Shown: positions 48,401-60,267 of the stretch, in pieces
How positions within the stretch are numbered: the first letter of the stretch is position 1
Layout of the letters: each line of letters opens with the position of its first letter
Source of the DNA: Eutrigla gurnardus
Lineage: Eukaryota > Chordata > Actinopteri > Perciformes > Triglidae
Assembly (NCBI GenBank): GCA_963514095.1
Contig: OY741285.1
Location: 4,287,875 to 4,351,874, forward strand
Length of the DNA stretch: 64,000 nucleotides
Direction: 5' to 3'
Program-made: the position numbers and the translations under genes
The notes under the pieces: model-generated
Databases searched by the model: none
What the model saw: only the letters and a program-made list of their open reading frames with translations
What the model was told of the DNA's origin: nothing

Positions 48401-49254
48401 GCCCACACTGCTTTGAGAAAATGGTCTTATATTGGCAGCTGTGACCCACTTTTATGCATTCATACTTGAGCTATGATATGTGCACTCGCTCGCACACAGA
48501 CGCACGCCCACGCACGCTGTAACGCATCAGTGAAGAGGAAAACAGAAGCATCTGGAAAAGTCGTCCTTTGGGAGGCATTGACATGATTTGCAGGGGCTCA
48601 CTGCGTTTCTCATAACTTTGGTAGTGCGGTGCTCTGCGAGGTGACTTCCCAGTGCAGCTGATGGCTGCACGAGTAATTGTGTGGAGCACAAAAAGGAGGC
48701 CCGCTCATCGGAAGTAAGGAATGTACCGTAGCATACTGCGAGGAGGCATGAGAGACCAAACAATGTATAAATACATCCACATTAATTTTTAACTCAAGTT
48801 TAAGTGACTCCTCAGGAGCGAGTTGGAGAGTATTAAAGTTCTCGAGGCTCAAACATCATAAAATCGTGGATTTTAAAATGTGTCGGATTGGCAAATATGT
48901 GAGTCTAGCGCCCCCAGTGGTATCAAAGATGGCACTGTGGTACATCTGAGAAAAGGTGATATTAATCTGATTAAAAACACCAGCTGTGAACCATTTGTCA
49001 GAGGAAAAAAGGAAATCACAAAGACACTGCAGAGGCTTTTTTCTTCTTCTTCTGTGTAGTTTCATAATGGGAATAAATGATCCACTTAAAAGTGTGCTCG
49101 CTACATGTTGATGAGCAGAGTCTCCACAATACTGAAAAATGTGATTTTCAGTTCCTAATGTGAAGTCAGTGAACTACACGCTGCGAGGTGATGATGACCT
49201 TTTAATCAAAGGGTGCAAAGTGACAGGAGAGGGTGACCTCTCACGTACTAACAG
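45421..49254. other. Gene-poor region, fifth part
   Basis: No gene is recognised. It includes a telomere-like patch (46958-47036), TC-rich tracts near 46100-46150, and CTCF-like motifs at 45728-45746 and 48905-48925. Confidence 0.5.
46958..47036 (+). repeat. Degenerate telomere-like interstitial repeat
   Basis: The plus strand reads as imperfect TTAGGG-type units: TTAGGGTTAAGGGTTAGAGT, then GAGGGTTAGGGTTGGGG, with GGGTTGG and GTTAGAG variants before it. About 80 bp in all. Confidence 0.75.
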
Positions 49255-49740
49255 TTAGTGCGCCATCTAGTGTTTGTATGAGACGTTAACTCCAATGGAA
49301 ACCAGGCAGCAACCTCTGCTTCAACAACATGAAGCCCACGCTGAAGCAGTTGCTGGCCACCAGGGGGCGACTCCTCTCTGATTGTATAGAAGTCTATGAG
49401 ACAATGACTTCTTGATGTCAATCTCATGAACATTGTAAATCTTCTTCAATCCATGATGTTCATTTAGTATGTTATGGTCCATTTAGACTCAAGTAGACCA
49501 TAAAGCAGGGGATGCTTTAGGGGCGGGGCTACCTGGTGATTGACAGGTCTCTACCAATACAATTAACTACTAGGATTACTTTGAATTATGTTTAGCTTGA
49601 ATTATGAAGCTAACTTTGTTAGCAGATCCAGATCCAGTAAGGTTGCTGCTGCTCATGTTCATCAGATCCACCCGTCGCTCCTCCACAAGTCCAAATATGG
49701 TCACTTCCTTTACTCGTTGGTCTCTCCCAACTCCTGTGTC
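49255..49740. repeat. Long copy of a dispersed repeat with CTCF-like cores (includes copy 3 of the AAGCTAACTTTGTTAGCAG family)
   Basis: It joins, in order, GCGCCATCTAGTGTTTGTAT, GTTGCTGGCCACCAGGGGGC, GATTGTATAGAAGTCTATGA, a GGGGCGGGGCTACCTG.TGATTGACAG block, ATGAAGCTAACTTTGTTAGC, GATCAGATCCACCCGTCGCT analogues and GTCCAAATATGGTCACTTCC. The first blocks also occur at 8160-8290, and the last ones at 15769-15870 and 21655-21800. This suggests they are pieces of one family, and this is the most complete copy in the window. No coding frame is present. Confidence 0.65.
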
Positions 49741-51450
49741 TCTTTAGCTGCTTAATGTTCCACCGTGATCAACAGCCCGTCTCCACAGCGGGTTTATCAG
49801 AGATGTCTGGCTGAAAACAGCTGCTTGCTGCATTGGGATTTTAATGGTTGAAAATGGGAGTCGAAGCCACAAAAACCACAACAACGAGCTCACCTGAAAG
49901 ACACTAAGAAGCTCTGTAGACTTGAGGGAACAGCAGACTTGGCTGATAAAACATTGTGTTTATTATGTGGTTCAAAATGTTGCAAGTTTTTTTTTTCAAC
50001 GGTGTCGATTTGGAATTCCCCAACATGACAATCACAGCAGATTATATCATAATCCGTAACTCATCACAGTTTGAATGGAAGCGCTTAATTCTGTTATGAA
50101 GACACCGCCCCCTCTAGGCACAAATACTACACCCATCAACTCCCATTCATTATGTTCTCAAAAGCAGCACTACAGTAATAATCATTCATAACTCCGACCA
50201 CTGAGCTCTGTGAATATACAGCCCGGCTCCGAAGCCAACAGTGAACATCAAACAGGCTCATTCGGTTGTAAGTCTGGCTGTAAATTAGTGAGGGGATGAT
50301 TGTGTGCCAGCGTCGGTGCCAGGGACAGGAGCAGGGACGGGATTTTAGACTAACAAGACAGTTATGGGAAGTGATGACAGCATACTGGCAAGTGTCATTA
50401 CTCCAGAGGTGACACATGATTTATTCCGAGGAGGGAGCTGGCAAAACGACTAAGAGCTAACAGAAATATCGACAGGGTTCAAATGTTTTGGTACACGCGG
50501 ACATTGATGGAATCCATTCGCCACACCGAGAGGAGAATGTGTGTATTATTCACTTTATTGACAGCATACATGCCTTTTACCCCCTTTTTTTTGGGAAGTC
50601 CTCTGTGTCCACATCCGATAAACTGTCTGGGTTTTAATTCTCATGACCTGCTCGACACTCAAGCAGCTCAAAGCCTTTAGTTCAATCTTGTAGCCCGGTG
50701 GGCAAAAAAAAAAAAAAACGAAGCATTATCAGGAATTCTTGACAAAGCACTTTCTGCAGTCGGTCTCAGCAGCACGCATAGTTAAACTCAAGGGGACAGT
50801 TTCTCTTAAAAGCTCTTGTACCAGCCTCGGCTCTTTCTGCAATTTGGGAAACACAGTTTTCAAAAGAAATTGGGTCATGGTAATGGCATGTATAAAGGAT
50901 CGGCCCCTGGAGAGGGACCAAGTGGAGGCAAGAACAATGGTGGCCTGCTCAGAGGCTCTGTCGCTTTGTCAGTGGCGTAACAGCAAAGTCTTGTCCACTG
51001 AATAACCGGTCGTCCTCAGTCTGCCTCTTTGTCCGCCCCACGTTTAGGTAACGTGCATCATCTCAGGGCAGTAGGTGCAACACATCACTGATCCTGGATC
51101 AGTTCATAAACTAATAAGAAGCCGAAAGTGTTTATTAGCCTTCGAGATGAAAAAGGCTCTTTTGGTGGTCATGTGGAAAAAAGAAATCCAAGGCAAATCG
51201 AAAATGTGTCTGAGGCCTTTATTCTGCATGGCTAGTCATAATTGCAAGCTTAAAATTACAGAGGGAAAACGGAGATCCAAGGCACTCAAGAAATCAGTTA
51301 AAAAGCCCTTTATTCTGCTCAGCTGCTTACGGAGAAGTTCTTTACTCGCAGTTATGAGTAGAAAAACAGGAACGCGGCGCCTTGAATGCTTTAGTCTTTA
51401 AGTGGAAGTGCCTGACTGTATCGGGGATAATCGAACAGAGTTGGAGTGGA

Positions 51451-51490
<40 letters not shown>

Positions 51491-54299
51491 TATATATATA
51501 CCCAACAAAAGCTCATATGTTATAGAACATGTTATCCACAGACAGCGGACATTATATACAATTTGTTGGGCAAGTTACTCTTTACCACTTTAATGAATTA
51601 CCAATAAAATAAAGTCGTTACACCACCTTACTAAATATTAAGCAGCATAATGTGCTACTGTGCTAATGCAATAAAACCACCATTACCAAAGCAAACATGG
51701 GTGTAGTAATAACACCGAACGCAGCCTCGTAAAGGATGAACCCTCAGTCATGTTTATTGCAAGAACAGAAATGGATCTGAAACATTAATGGAACATCATC
51801 CCAGACACAAACCGCAGCACACAGACGTAGGAGGACTCAGGCTAAGACATTAGCTTCTATCTATGCATTTTGGCTGCTTCTACAGCAGCCTACAGGCCAC
51901 GTATGTGTTTGGAGATACAGTAACATGAATAATAAAACCGTGGAAAATGTATTCCTGCTGTGTGTTTGTATATTTTACACCACTATGTGCTTTAACTTGA
52001 TGCCCTTATCTATATGTCTCAGAGCGCATCTATATCTCATGTCGAAAGTCCCGGAGAATACTTCAGTAGTGAGGAGTTTAAATTTTTCATCACAACAAGT
52101 ACCGTAAAAACGTGGTAACCAAGCAACTGCTCAGCCTCCCAATCAGCGGCGTTGTTGGTTTGAGATTCAGACACAAATATCATCACGCTCTCTTTTCCTT
52201 CCTCAGTGTGCAAAACCTTTATTTAATGGATCAATTTGATGTGTGGTAAATGAAAAACAAAGTGGTTTTTGATCAAAAAACGTCTTTCAATCCAACCTCC
52301 TGAAGGAGAAAAAAAATCTACTTCCTAAGTCAATTTATCAACTTCAGCCTGATGTGCTGAAGGTGTATAAGCAATTCAGAAGATTCTGTAAGTTTTATAG
52401 GAAAGGCTTAGACTTTAAATTAGGATCTTTTGGTACTCTAACCTGCTGCCAGTCACACCACTGGTGATAGTGAAAAAGATGCTTATGCAAAGCATTTCCC
52501 CCTACTGTTCCCCCGTCAGGGAGCTTTTGAAATCCCTTTTCTAATGAGAGCTGGCATTCCACCTTCCTTCAGTATTTCCTCTGGAGGGGAAGCAGGCAGG
52601 GTTAGGACGACGGCAGGGAAAGTGCCACAGTCAGGAGAAGTCTAATTCTGCTTTCAGCTTATAGACGAGCCGTACTTTGTGTGTTTTTTTTTTTATATAA
52701 AAACAATGTGATATGATTGCAAGGTGGCGGCCAGCTGTGCGACCTCCTCTGCAGCAGCGATATCCGATCTGGCACCGCTGGCTGTTCCTGCGAAGCTTTG
52801 ACAGACGGTGCTGATGGAGGTGGATTCAGGCAACTTTTGAAGCTTTTTGATTGTACAGAAAGAATAATTTGCCTTTGTATTGCAGATGCATGTGGTCTAT
52901 AGGTTCAAAGGGGGGCTCAAATATAGAGTTTCTCATTAAAACAGCATTTTTGATAAGCATTTTTATCTGCTGATTCATCCATATTTGGTGCTCTAGTGAG
53001 GGTTTCTGTGTATGTGGGATCTAAATAGACTCCAGTGTGTGTTCATGTAAGAACAACAATGTGGCTCACTGATGTGTGTTTAAAGTAGTTGAGCTCTGAG
53101 GCACACAGGAAGAAGACACAACAGGCTTTCACACTCACACAATCAAATATAGATTTGTTGCTGGTTTTGGTCTTTTCCATGTTTATTGACAATCGGGAAA
53201 ATAAAGAATAATGGCAGCCCCTGATTGGTTGATACTAACTCACTCCTCAGATCTTCAGGAACAGTTCATGGGGAGCAGATCACGTCCAACCTAGCAATGA
53301 TTTCAAGCAGAGTGGTGGTGAATTTTCAAAGGCCATAACTGAATTTACAACAGATGAGTGTTGGGAGTCTCAGGTTGGTCTCAAAGCTTGAGACTCGCCC
53401 AACACCCTTCATCCTAAATCACATGACTGACACCATCTCGCTTTATTTCAAAGAGGTTATTTGAGCTGGCTGGAAGTCGACACCCACAGCCTCCATTAAA
53501 AAAAGAATACTGAAAATGCAGGATTTTCCTTCTGATAGATGTTTTTCCTCCAGGTTATTCACATCCTAAAACCAAACAAAACAAACAATGTGCTGTACGA
53601 TCATCATGTCGCATGCGTTGCCAACCAAAGCAGATCATTCTGATTTACATCCCGCCCTCAACCTGCAGCTTCCACACCTCTCTGCAGCTGCTGACGTCAG
53701 GACAACCTTGGTAATCTGCAATCGGACAGCGTCGGCCTCGTATACTGAGAGTTTGTCTTGCAAAACCAGGTCCAACACTGGCGAGGTCCTCCCATCTAAC
53801 CGTGTTCATTAGTTTACCTGGAAATAATGACTCATAAATATACATTGGTTTTCAAGTAGCGACAGAAGAAGAGCATCAGAGCTGTGTGTAGGAGTGTGCT
53901 ACACGTGGCCGTGTTGAAACACACCTGACTGGACATTTGGCTCCACTGGTTCTCCACAATCCCCCCCAGGTGCTGCTGTGGCTTGGCTACGAACCAACAT
54001 GCACTACTTTATCTGGAATAATGAGTGTATTAACCGAGGAAGCTCAGCCAAACGACCGGTTCCTTCTGAAAACGATGCTTTATGGGCATGTAAAGTGCAA
54101 CGTGATGAAAAGCCAGCTGGACAAAAAGGTCCAGCAAATTATGAACGTGAATAAACATGCGGTTGTTAAGACAGACAGGTTTCATGTAGATGTGTCTGCT
54201 TTCTTAGGTCTTGTTTGTTTGTGTATTTATGTATTTTTGGGGGGAGAGGGGGTGCAATTTACCTTTACTTGACTGAGTACTGACGCCAGCACTGAAATG
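49741..54299. other. Gene-poor region, sixth part, upstream of shisa6
   Basis: No gene is recognised. It contains a local imperfect duplication (about 51180-51325) and an (AT)n run (51452-51500). The stretches 50480-50700 and 52440-52680 look non-repetitive. The region is a plausible place for distal control elements of shisa6, but nothing in the single sequence proves it. Confidence 0.5.
51452..51500. repeat. (AT)n microsatellite
   Basis: Alternating TA for about 49 bp with one break (TATAC TATA) near 51489. Confidence 0.95.
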
Positions 54300-54345
54300 A
54301 TGTAAGAGATGGTGGGAGGGAGCATACCGAGAAGGGGGAGAAAAG

Positions 54346-54349
<4 letters not shown>

Positions 54350-54379
<30 letters not shown>
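54350..54379. repeat. (GA)n tract upstream of shisa6
   Basis: Thirty bases of alternating GA, just before the probable first exon of shisa6. It continues into GGGGGAGGAGGGGGAGAGAG, so about 90 bp of the plus strand is purine-rich. It could be part of the promoter. Confidence 0.85.
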
Positions 54380-54382
<3 letters not shown>

Positions 54383-54399
54383 ATGGGGGAGGAGGGGGA

Positions 54400-54484
54400 G
54401 AGAGGGGTGTTCACAGCTCAGATATTCTCCTCACTTGCGGAGACCCAGACAGAGAGCAACTCCCCAGCGGGTATCCGAACCGAG
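54400..54484 (+). other. shisa6: Probable non-coding first exon of shisa6
   Basis: A 5' UTR exon is suggested by a donor CCGAG|GTAGGC (GT at 54485-54486) that pairs with a strong acceptor GTTCCCCTTCCAG (AG at 54810-54811). The intron would be 326 bp. The transcription start is unknown, so the left limit is a guess. The (GA)n-rich promoter-like stretch lies immediately before it. Confidence 0.45.
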
Positions 54485-54811
54485 GTAGGCATGGCGTTTT
54501 CACACTCCCACTCTTTGAATATGGCGAGAAAAAAAACACAAAAATAATAATAATCTCTGCGAATTAGATTTGAAATCATTAACTAGGTCCGAATGCTCCG
54601 CATGAAGAGAACACGCCGCGTTCATGTGGTAGATATGAGCGCCGTGTGGGTGTCGCGTCACCAAGTTGAACGCGTCGAGCAACAACAACAAAAAAATTGC
54701 GAGAATAACTTCGAAATGTGTTCCTAACGGCAGCAGCCTGCTGATGAGTTAATGACGTGTCTCTGACGTGAGGATAATACCTAATGAGCCCATCATTTGT
54801 TCCCCTTCCAG

Positions 54812-55030
54812 CCCAACTTCGATTCCGCAGAAGCAGAACTGACTGGACTCGGGCTCCAGGATTCAGCACCTTGGACAGCGACGCAGCGCGGCTCTCTACG
54901 CGCCGCTCAGCCGAGGGGAGAGCGCGCAGAGCCCGGGCAGTGTCGGCTCCTCTCTCGGTTCGGGTTATGGTGCTCTCCTGCCACGGCTCCCCGGTGGGTC
55001 GCGATGGGCTTTAGTCCGTCCACTGCATCA

Positions 55031-55061
<31 letters not shown>

Positions 55062-55273
55062 AAGAAGCGAGAAATGCTCCTTGACAACCGTCTCCACAGA
55101 GTTGCGTTCAGCATGACGGCGGCACCGGGGAACGAGCGCGTCGGGGAAGACTCGGTGGCGAAACTTGCGCAAGACTAAAAAAAAAAAAAAAAAACCTTCC
55201 ATGTTCAACCAGAGTTGAAGTGTCTTTGCCACAAAAAAAAAACCCCCGTAAGACTTGAGTTCTTCACACTACC
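54812..55273 (+). other. shisa6: shisa6 5' UTR part of the first coding exon
   Basis: GC-rich leader between the acceptor at 54811 and the start codon at 55274. It contains an (AGA)n run (55032-55068), an A-run (about 55177-55194) and several upstream ATGs (for example 54967 and 55113), so translation may be controlled by upstream frames. Confidence 0.5.
55032..55068. repeat. (AGA)n trinucleotide repeat in the shisa6 leader
   Basis: About 12 AGA/GAA units within the 5' UTR. Confidence 0.9.
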
Positions 55274-55788
55274 ATGGGGATACGGCACCTTTTGTTGCTG
55301 CTGATATACATGGACCCGCTGTACGTGCTGAGCGCCGCGACGGGCGGCAAAAAGAACAAGCAGCTGCCCAGGAAGCCTCCCAAAGCCACCGCGGTCCCCA
55401 CGGTCGCCCCGCAGCCGGCGCCCGCCAGCAACCACGACACATGCCTGGGCTACTACGACGTGAGCGGGCAGTACGACAAGCTGTTCGAGTGCAACAACAC
55501 GAACCACCGCTACTGCTGCGGGACGTGCTACCTGCGCTTCTGCTGCGAGTACAAGAAGGATCGCCTCGACCAGAAAGCCTGCAAGAACTACCAGACGCCG
55601 GTGTGGGTGCAGACGGCCACCCCGTCGCCCATCCCGACCGGCGAGACGTACGACCCGAGCATGGATCAGACCAACACGGCGGTCTATATCACCTGTGGGA
55701 TCATCGCCTTCATCATAGTGTTGGGAGTGTCGGTGAAAGTTGCCTATGACAAAGCCACGGAGCCGCCTCAGGAAATGAATATTCATAG
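55274..55788 (+). CDS. shisa6: Shisa6-like AMPA-receptor auxiliary protein, first coding exon
   Basis: This exon encodes the extracellular part and membrane helix of a Shisa6-type protein. The mammalian orthologue (CKAMP52) binds AMPA receptors at synapses and modulates their desensitisation (family knowledge). The ATG at 55274 has an ideal context (ACCATGG). Residues 1-21 form a signal peptide (MGIRHLLLLLIYMDPLYVLS). Residues 57-103 are the cysteine-rich Shisa domain, with Cys at 57, 73, 81, 82, 85, 90, 91 and 103 (core YCCGTCYLRFCCEYKKDRLD). N74-N-T is a possible glycosylation site. Residues 136-158 form the transmembrane helix, followed by MNIHR. CxGYYDVSGQYDKxFECNN and NYQTPVWVQT match SHISA6 better than SHISA7 or SHISA9 as I recall them. 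It ends ATAG|GTGAGT, leaving two bases of a codon. The C-terminal PDZ-ligand end lies outside the window. Confidence 0.9.
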
Positions 55789-57230
55789 GTGAGTAAAGCA
55801 GAGATATATTATGTGATAATTAAGTGTACAAATATGTATGAAATTAATTCTTAGAAATATAGTAAAGAAGCAAAGTGTCGTATCTGATGAGAGCTCATCA
55901 TTCGCTGATAGAGATATACCTCTCTGCAGGCAAGGGTCAAAGGTCAAGACTCATCCAGTCATGTTTAATGCAGTCGTTTCCAGTGTATCATCATACATGA
56001 CTGTGTTTCTTTACTGTGGTGGAACTGAGAGGAACTTTTCAGATCATATTCTATAAGATTTGCAGTGGATGAAGTGTACGATGTGGAAGATATTTACCGT
56101 GATGTGGTGGCCTGGTGAGAGAGAGAGAGAGAGAGAGTGAGCATCTGTTATGTGTGGGAGTAAAAAGGAGGGATGGCCAACAGTTATCCTGGATGTTTGT
56201 TATGGCAGAGAAACATTATTTTTTCCCCCATCAAGCTGAGATTAAAATGGCGTCTTGCATCGTTTGAATCATCCCAGATATTTGGCAATCAAGTGCCTCC
56301 CCCCCCCCCCCCCCCCTTCATATCAGCACATCAGCTGTCCGGTGTGATCAGGTGGAGATTTGACAAGAATCTTTAGCAGAGATGGGAGATACCATTGTGA
56401 ATAATTGCATCTCACCCCCCCCCCTCGGTTGCCCCCGGTTTCCTCCTGGGGCTTCAGCGTATGAGAATCATCACACAAGAGCAGACCTCATGTTCTACAC
56501 CCGGACCTTACATCACAGAACAAATGCTGACACACATTATTTCCTCAAGATTGAATAGCTTTTTTTTTTTTTATTGGATGCATTATTCAACACTTGAGCA
56601 ATCTTAAGAGTGTGAATAATGGATAGTGTTAACGTTAGGCTGTATCAAGGTCGTGTGACATGCATGCACCGCTGCACATTCAATAAGGACCACGACGGAG
56701 AGGGAGGAAGGTAAAATATTAATTTAAAAGCAAAGGTTACGGTCGATGATGCATTTGTCGTATAAAAAAAAGCTTTGAGCTGCTGCAGTGCTGCGAAAGT
56801 AATTTGATTTCCTTTTTTTCAAAAGCAATGGCAGAAAAAAAAGCAAACAAACACTTTTTGAACTTTCTTTCATCATGATTGCTTCTCCCTCTCTTCCACT
56901 CTCCTCCCCGGAGGGCTCCATCCTTCCATACGCACCTGGTGCCGTCTGAAAAACATTCAAATTCAACCCAATTAGACAAGATGCTCGCACATCCAACGTT
57001 GTTCCTCTCGCAAATGAACATTCGTCATGTTCCCAGATATAAAAACAAAGAAAAATAGAGCAGCCGTGAATTACCCCGTAATAGCACAACACTGTCTTAA
57101 CAATTAGCAGCCATTTGGCTTGCTGAACCAGACATGCTGTTAGCTCAGCTGCACTGGGAGAGAGAAAAAAGCTGTATATGAAGAGAAACATGGTGCCATA
57201 TTCACAGTCGTATCTTGTTTTTTTTTCCAG
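55789..57230 (+). other. shisa6: shisa6 intron after the first coding exon
   Basis: 1442 bp. Contains poly(C) runs (56299-56316 and about 56415-56424), short GA runs and AT-rich DNA. No coding content. Confidence 0.8.
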
Positions 57231-57391
57231 GGCCCTTGCAGACATCCTGAGGCAGCAGGGGCCCATCCCCATATCGCAATACGACTGTGAGAATTTTGCT
57301 GCCATGAACGGATCGCCCAAAGACAACACGCCGGTCAGGACCTCATCCAAGAACCACTACACCCCTGTTCACGCCTCCAAATCCAACCATG
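57231..57391 (+). CDS. shisa6: shisa6 second coding exon
   Basis: This 161-nt exon follows a T-rich acceptor (TTTTTTTTTCCAG). It completes the Arg codon from the previous exon and reads ALADILRQQGPIPISQYDC, then AAMNGSPKDNTPVRTSSKNH and YTPVHASKSNH, ending CATG|GTAAGT. IHRALADILRQQGPIPI and the SPKxNTPVRxSSKNHYTPV block are nearly identical to mammalian SHISA6 as I recall it. This is the membrane-proximal cytoplasmic tail. The one leftover base is completed by the next exon. Confidence 0.92.
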
Positions 57392-60028
57392 GTAAGTCAT
57401 CTCCTCTCCCCCATGTCCACTACTTTATGACCGTTAGTCCCATCACCACAATCACTCTCGGTGTGTTGATGTAAAGCATTTGCGATCGCATTGATTATTT
57501 GTGTGCAAAAATATTCTGCACCCACTGCGCTAACCCCTTCAGCAGCGTAATCTCCGATGTTCACATCCAGTAATCATCGGATTTGAGCGAGGGAGAGAGC
57601 GACAGGGATAATTAGAGGCTGGCGAAGGTAGCGCGGTCATACGAGGCTGGGAGTGATGGCCTCGCCGTCACTCAACTGGGTGAATCACACGCCGTGATTT
57701 AACCCCCTCAATTTACAGGCGGGGAGCGGCGATTGCTAATACGGGCCGGAAACTGGAGAAAACGTGGGGTGTCCAGGGGAGGAGAGTCAGAGCCAGCAGG
57801 GTTTCCTCAGCAAAGCAGGTGTGATGGGATGGAAGGAGCCTCAGGGAGACGGACACAGATGGGAAATAATGAGATATTAGGAACACAAAGGAGTCGTCGA
57901 GATAGAAAGAAAAGCGGAAACAAAAGTGGAGGATGAATAAAGAAGGAGTCCACCTGCTACCTGGCTCACTTTAACGAAGACTTATGAACAGATTTACATA
58001 CAACTGATATTGGTCCAAAGGTCCAAAGGTCCAAAACACGTATCTCCAAATCTGCCCATTTTGGGCTTTTTTTTCCTTTATGGGTTGAGAAATCATCCTT
58101 CAGTTTTAGACTATCTGAGAAAAAACATGAAAACAGGCCTCATGAAAAGTTGACATTTTGGAGAGACATAGTTTCGTACATTGGTTTACATATTCAGACA
58201 GAATATTTCTCTGCTGTTCCTTACTTCCATTCTGCTCACAGGATTCCTGTTTATAGGAATATCATGTGAGCAGAATGCACATAAAACATCGCACCCTCAT
58301 CAGCTCCTCGTTTGATCCATCAGATATTAAGATGTTTATGAATGGCTTTCTGTTGTCTCGGGCAGCGGTGTACTACGGGGTTAACAGCCATAACAGTATG
58401 TAAAATAGCATTATTATTGATATCCAAACATCACAGCTCCCGCTGCTGTGTGGTTGTCATGGTTCAACGGAGCGACAGGACAGCAGAAATATTCCGGCGT
58501 GGTGTAAATAATAGATTTTACATACTTTGTTGTTTGCAGACGCCTGTGTTTCATGGAAAGTTGGACGGTTTTCTATCAAATACTTGCGACGTTTTGGTTG
58601 CAACCTCCGTCTTTATCCATTCAATTAGTGTCTCCCTCATTCATCATGCTTCATCGGTCTATTCTAACGGCCACTAGCCGACCATGCAAGGGTTTAAACA
58701 CGGCCTTCGGTACGACCTTGCATGCATTTATGTTCAGTAAAGGTCGGCCATCAGCTTATCTGTCTTTATTAGTCCCTGCTTGGCCGGGACTATTTTGCCT
58801 GCTTTCACACAATGACAGCAAAAACAGAAACGCGACTACCGGATCGGGGTTAAACTGTGGTCCTGATGGGGGCGGACATGAGAGGTCGTGGGAGCCGGGG
58901 TGAAGGCATGGTTAATGTGTGCGTGTAAACCTCCAAGGTGTCGTAGAAACTCATAGAAAATGCATATTCATGTGCATCCTAAATGTCCATTTGGCACAGA
59001 GCTGGGAGGCAGGCCTCTTGAGGAGAGGGTCCTTGGCTGGAGCCATCACCGCTAAGAACGGCTCTTCACATCCAGAGGATGTTTCAGACCCTTTAAATCA
59101 GGTGGAGAGATCCCATCAACTTATGTCCAGAGTGGGAATAACATCCATTTCTTGCGATGATCCTCATCACACGACCAATTCTAAAAAGACATTTAATTCC
59201 TTCACATTATGTAGAGACACCCTTGGTGCACTGCAAAACTTCCCCTTTGCATTTTCAGAACAATACATTCCAACAAAAAAAAGCAGAGCCTGAAGCAAAA
59301 CAGTACAGACAGCATAATATGATACCAGCGCATGTGCTGCTATTTTTATTCGTAGCCACTCTGCATTGTCGCGGCGGCCTGGGATCCTCTTTTAGGTCGG
59401 GGGTGTAAACAACGAGCGGCCCCGCGGCCACAACAAGGAGCAGACCTTGAAAGGGGAGGAAGAGATACCTTTATAGGAGTTTGCCTTTGGTTAAAGTAAA
59501 CAATAACCCTTCTCTGAGTAATGCAGTTTGGCCCACAGCTCTCTTCAGATGAAGTTGATTTATTTACCACGAGCCACAGGCATAGATTTGCCCCTTTTTT
59601 TTTTTTTTTGCCTTTTGCTTGGTTTGCTCTCTGACTTTCTTAATGCACAAAATGGTGAAATATACTCTTCAGGTGTTTCTGTTTCCTCTGTTTCTGTTAC
59701 TCAACAGAAACCGCACGTCTTCAAAAAGAAGAAAAAAGAACAGACGCTATGAGTTCTGGGGTGTTTGTCGCCAAATAATAATCAGAATGGGTTCTCAGAG
59801 AGAAGTGAGGATGTTAGCGTGGATGCTCATTCAGCCGGTCTGGGTTTTTTTTTTTTCACAGCATCGGACGGCTTCTGAGCAGTCGGCTCATTTTGTTTGA
59901 GATGAGCAGCCTCCTGTGTTTAAAGGTCAGCCGCTGTGGAAAATTACAGGTCGTGATGATAGAATAACATTTTCAGCTATTTAGCAGCTTTGACATGACC
60001 TTCAGATATTTTTCAAAGCACACAGCTT

Positions 60029-60033
<5 letters not shown>

Positions 60034-60103
<70 letters not shown>
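60034..60103. repeat. (TG)n microsatellite
   Basis: About 70 bp of TG in the shisa6 intron. It lies 115 bp from a complementary (CA)n run at 60219-60266. Confidence 0.95.
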
Positions 60104-60105
<2 letters not shown>

Positions 60106-60217
60106 TGAGTTACCCAAACAAGAAGTTTTGCCGAAATAACAAAACAGTGATTTAATTAATTATTCCCCGAAAGGCACTTTTATAATCATATTCTCTCTCT
60201 CTCTTGCTCTCTCTCTA

Positions 60218-60218
<1 letters not shown>

Positions 60219-60266
<48 letters not shown>
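60219..60266. repeat. (CA)n microsatellite
   Basis: About 48 bp of CA, preceded by a CT-rich stretch. Confidence 0.95.

Positions 60267-60267
<1 letters not shown>

Noticed and set aside
55205..55786. Minus-strand 193-codon frame rich in Val, Arg and Ala
   Set aside because: Antisense shadow of the GC-rich first coding exon of shisa6.
55274..57391. Calling the Shisa gene shisa7 or shisa9
   Set aside because: DVSGQYDKxFECNN, NYQTPVWVQT and ALADILRQQGPIPI fit Shisa6 better. The nearby TMEM238-like genes alone would allow shisa7, so a gene tree should confirm.
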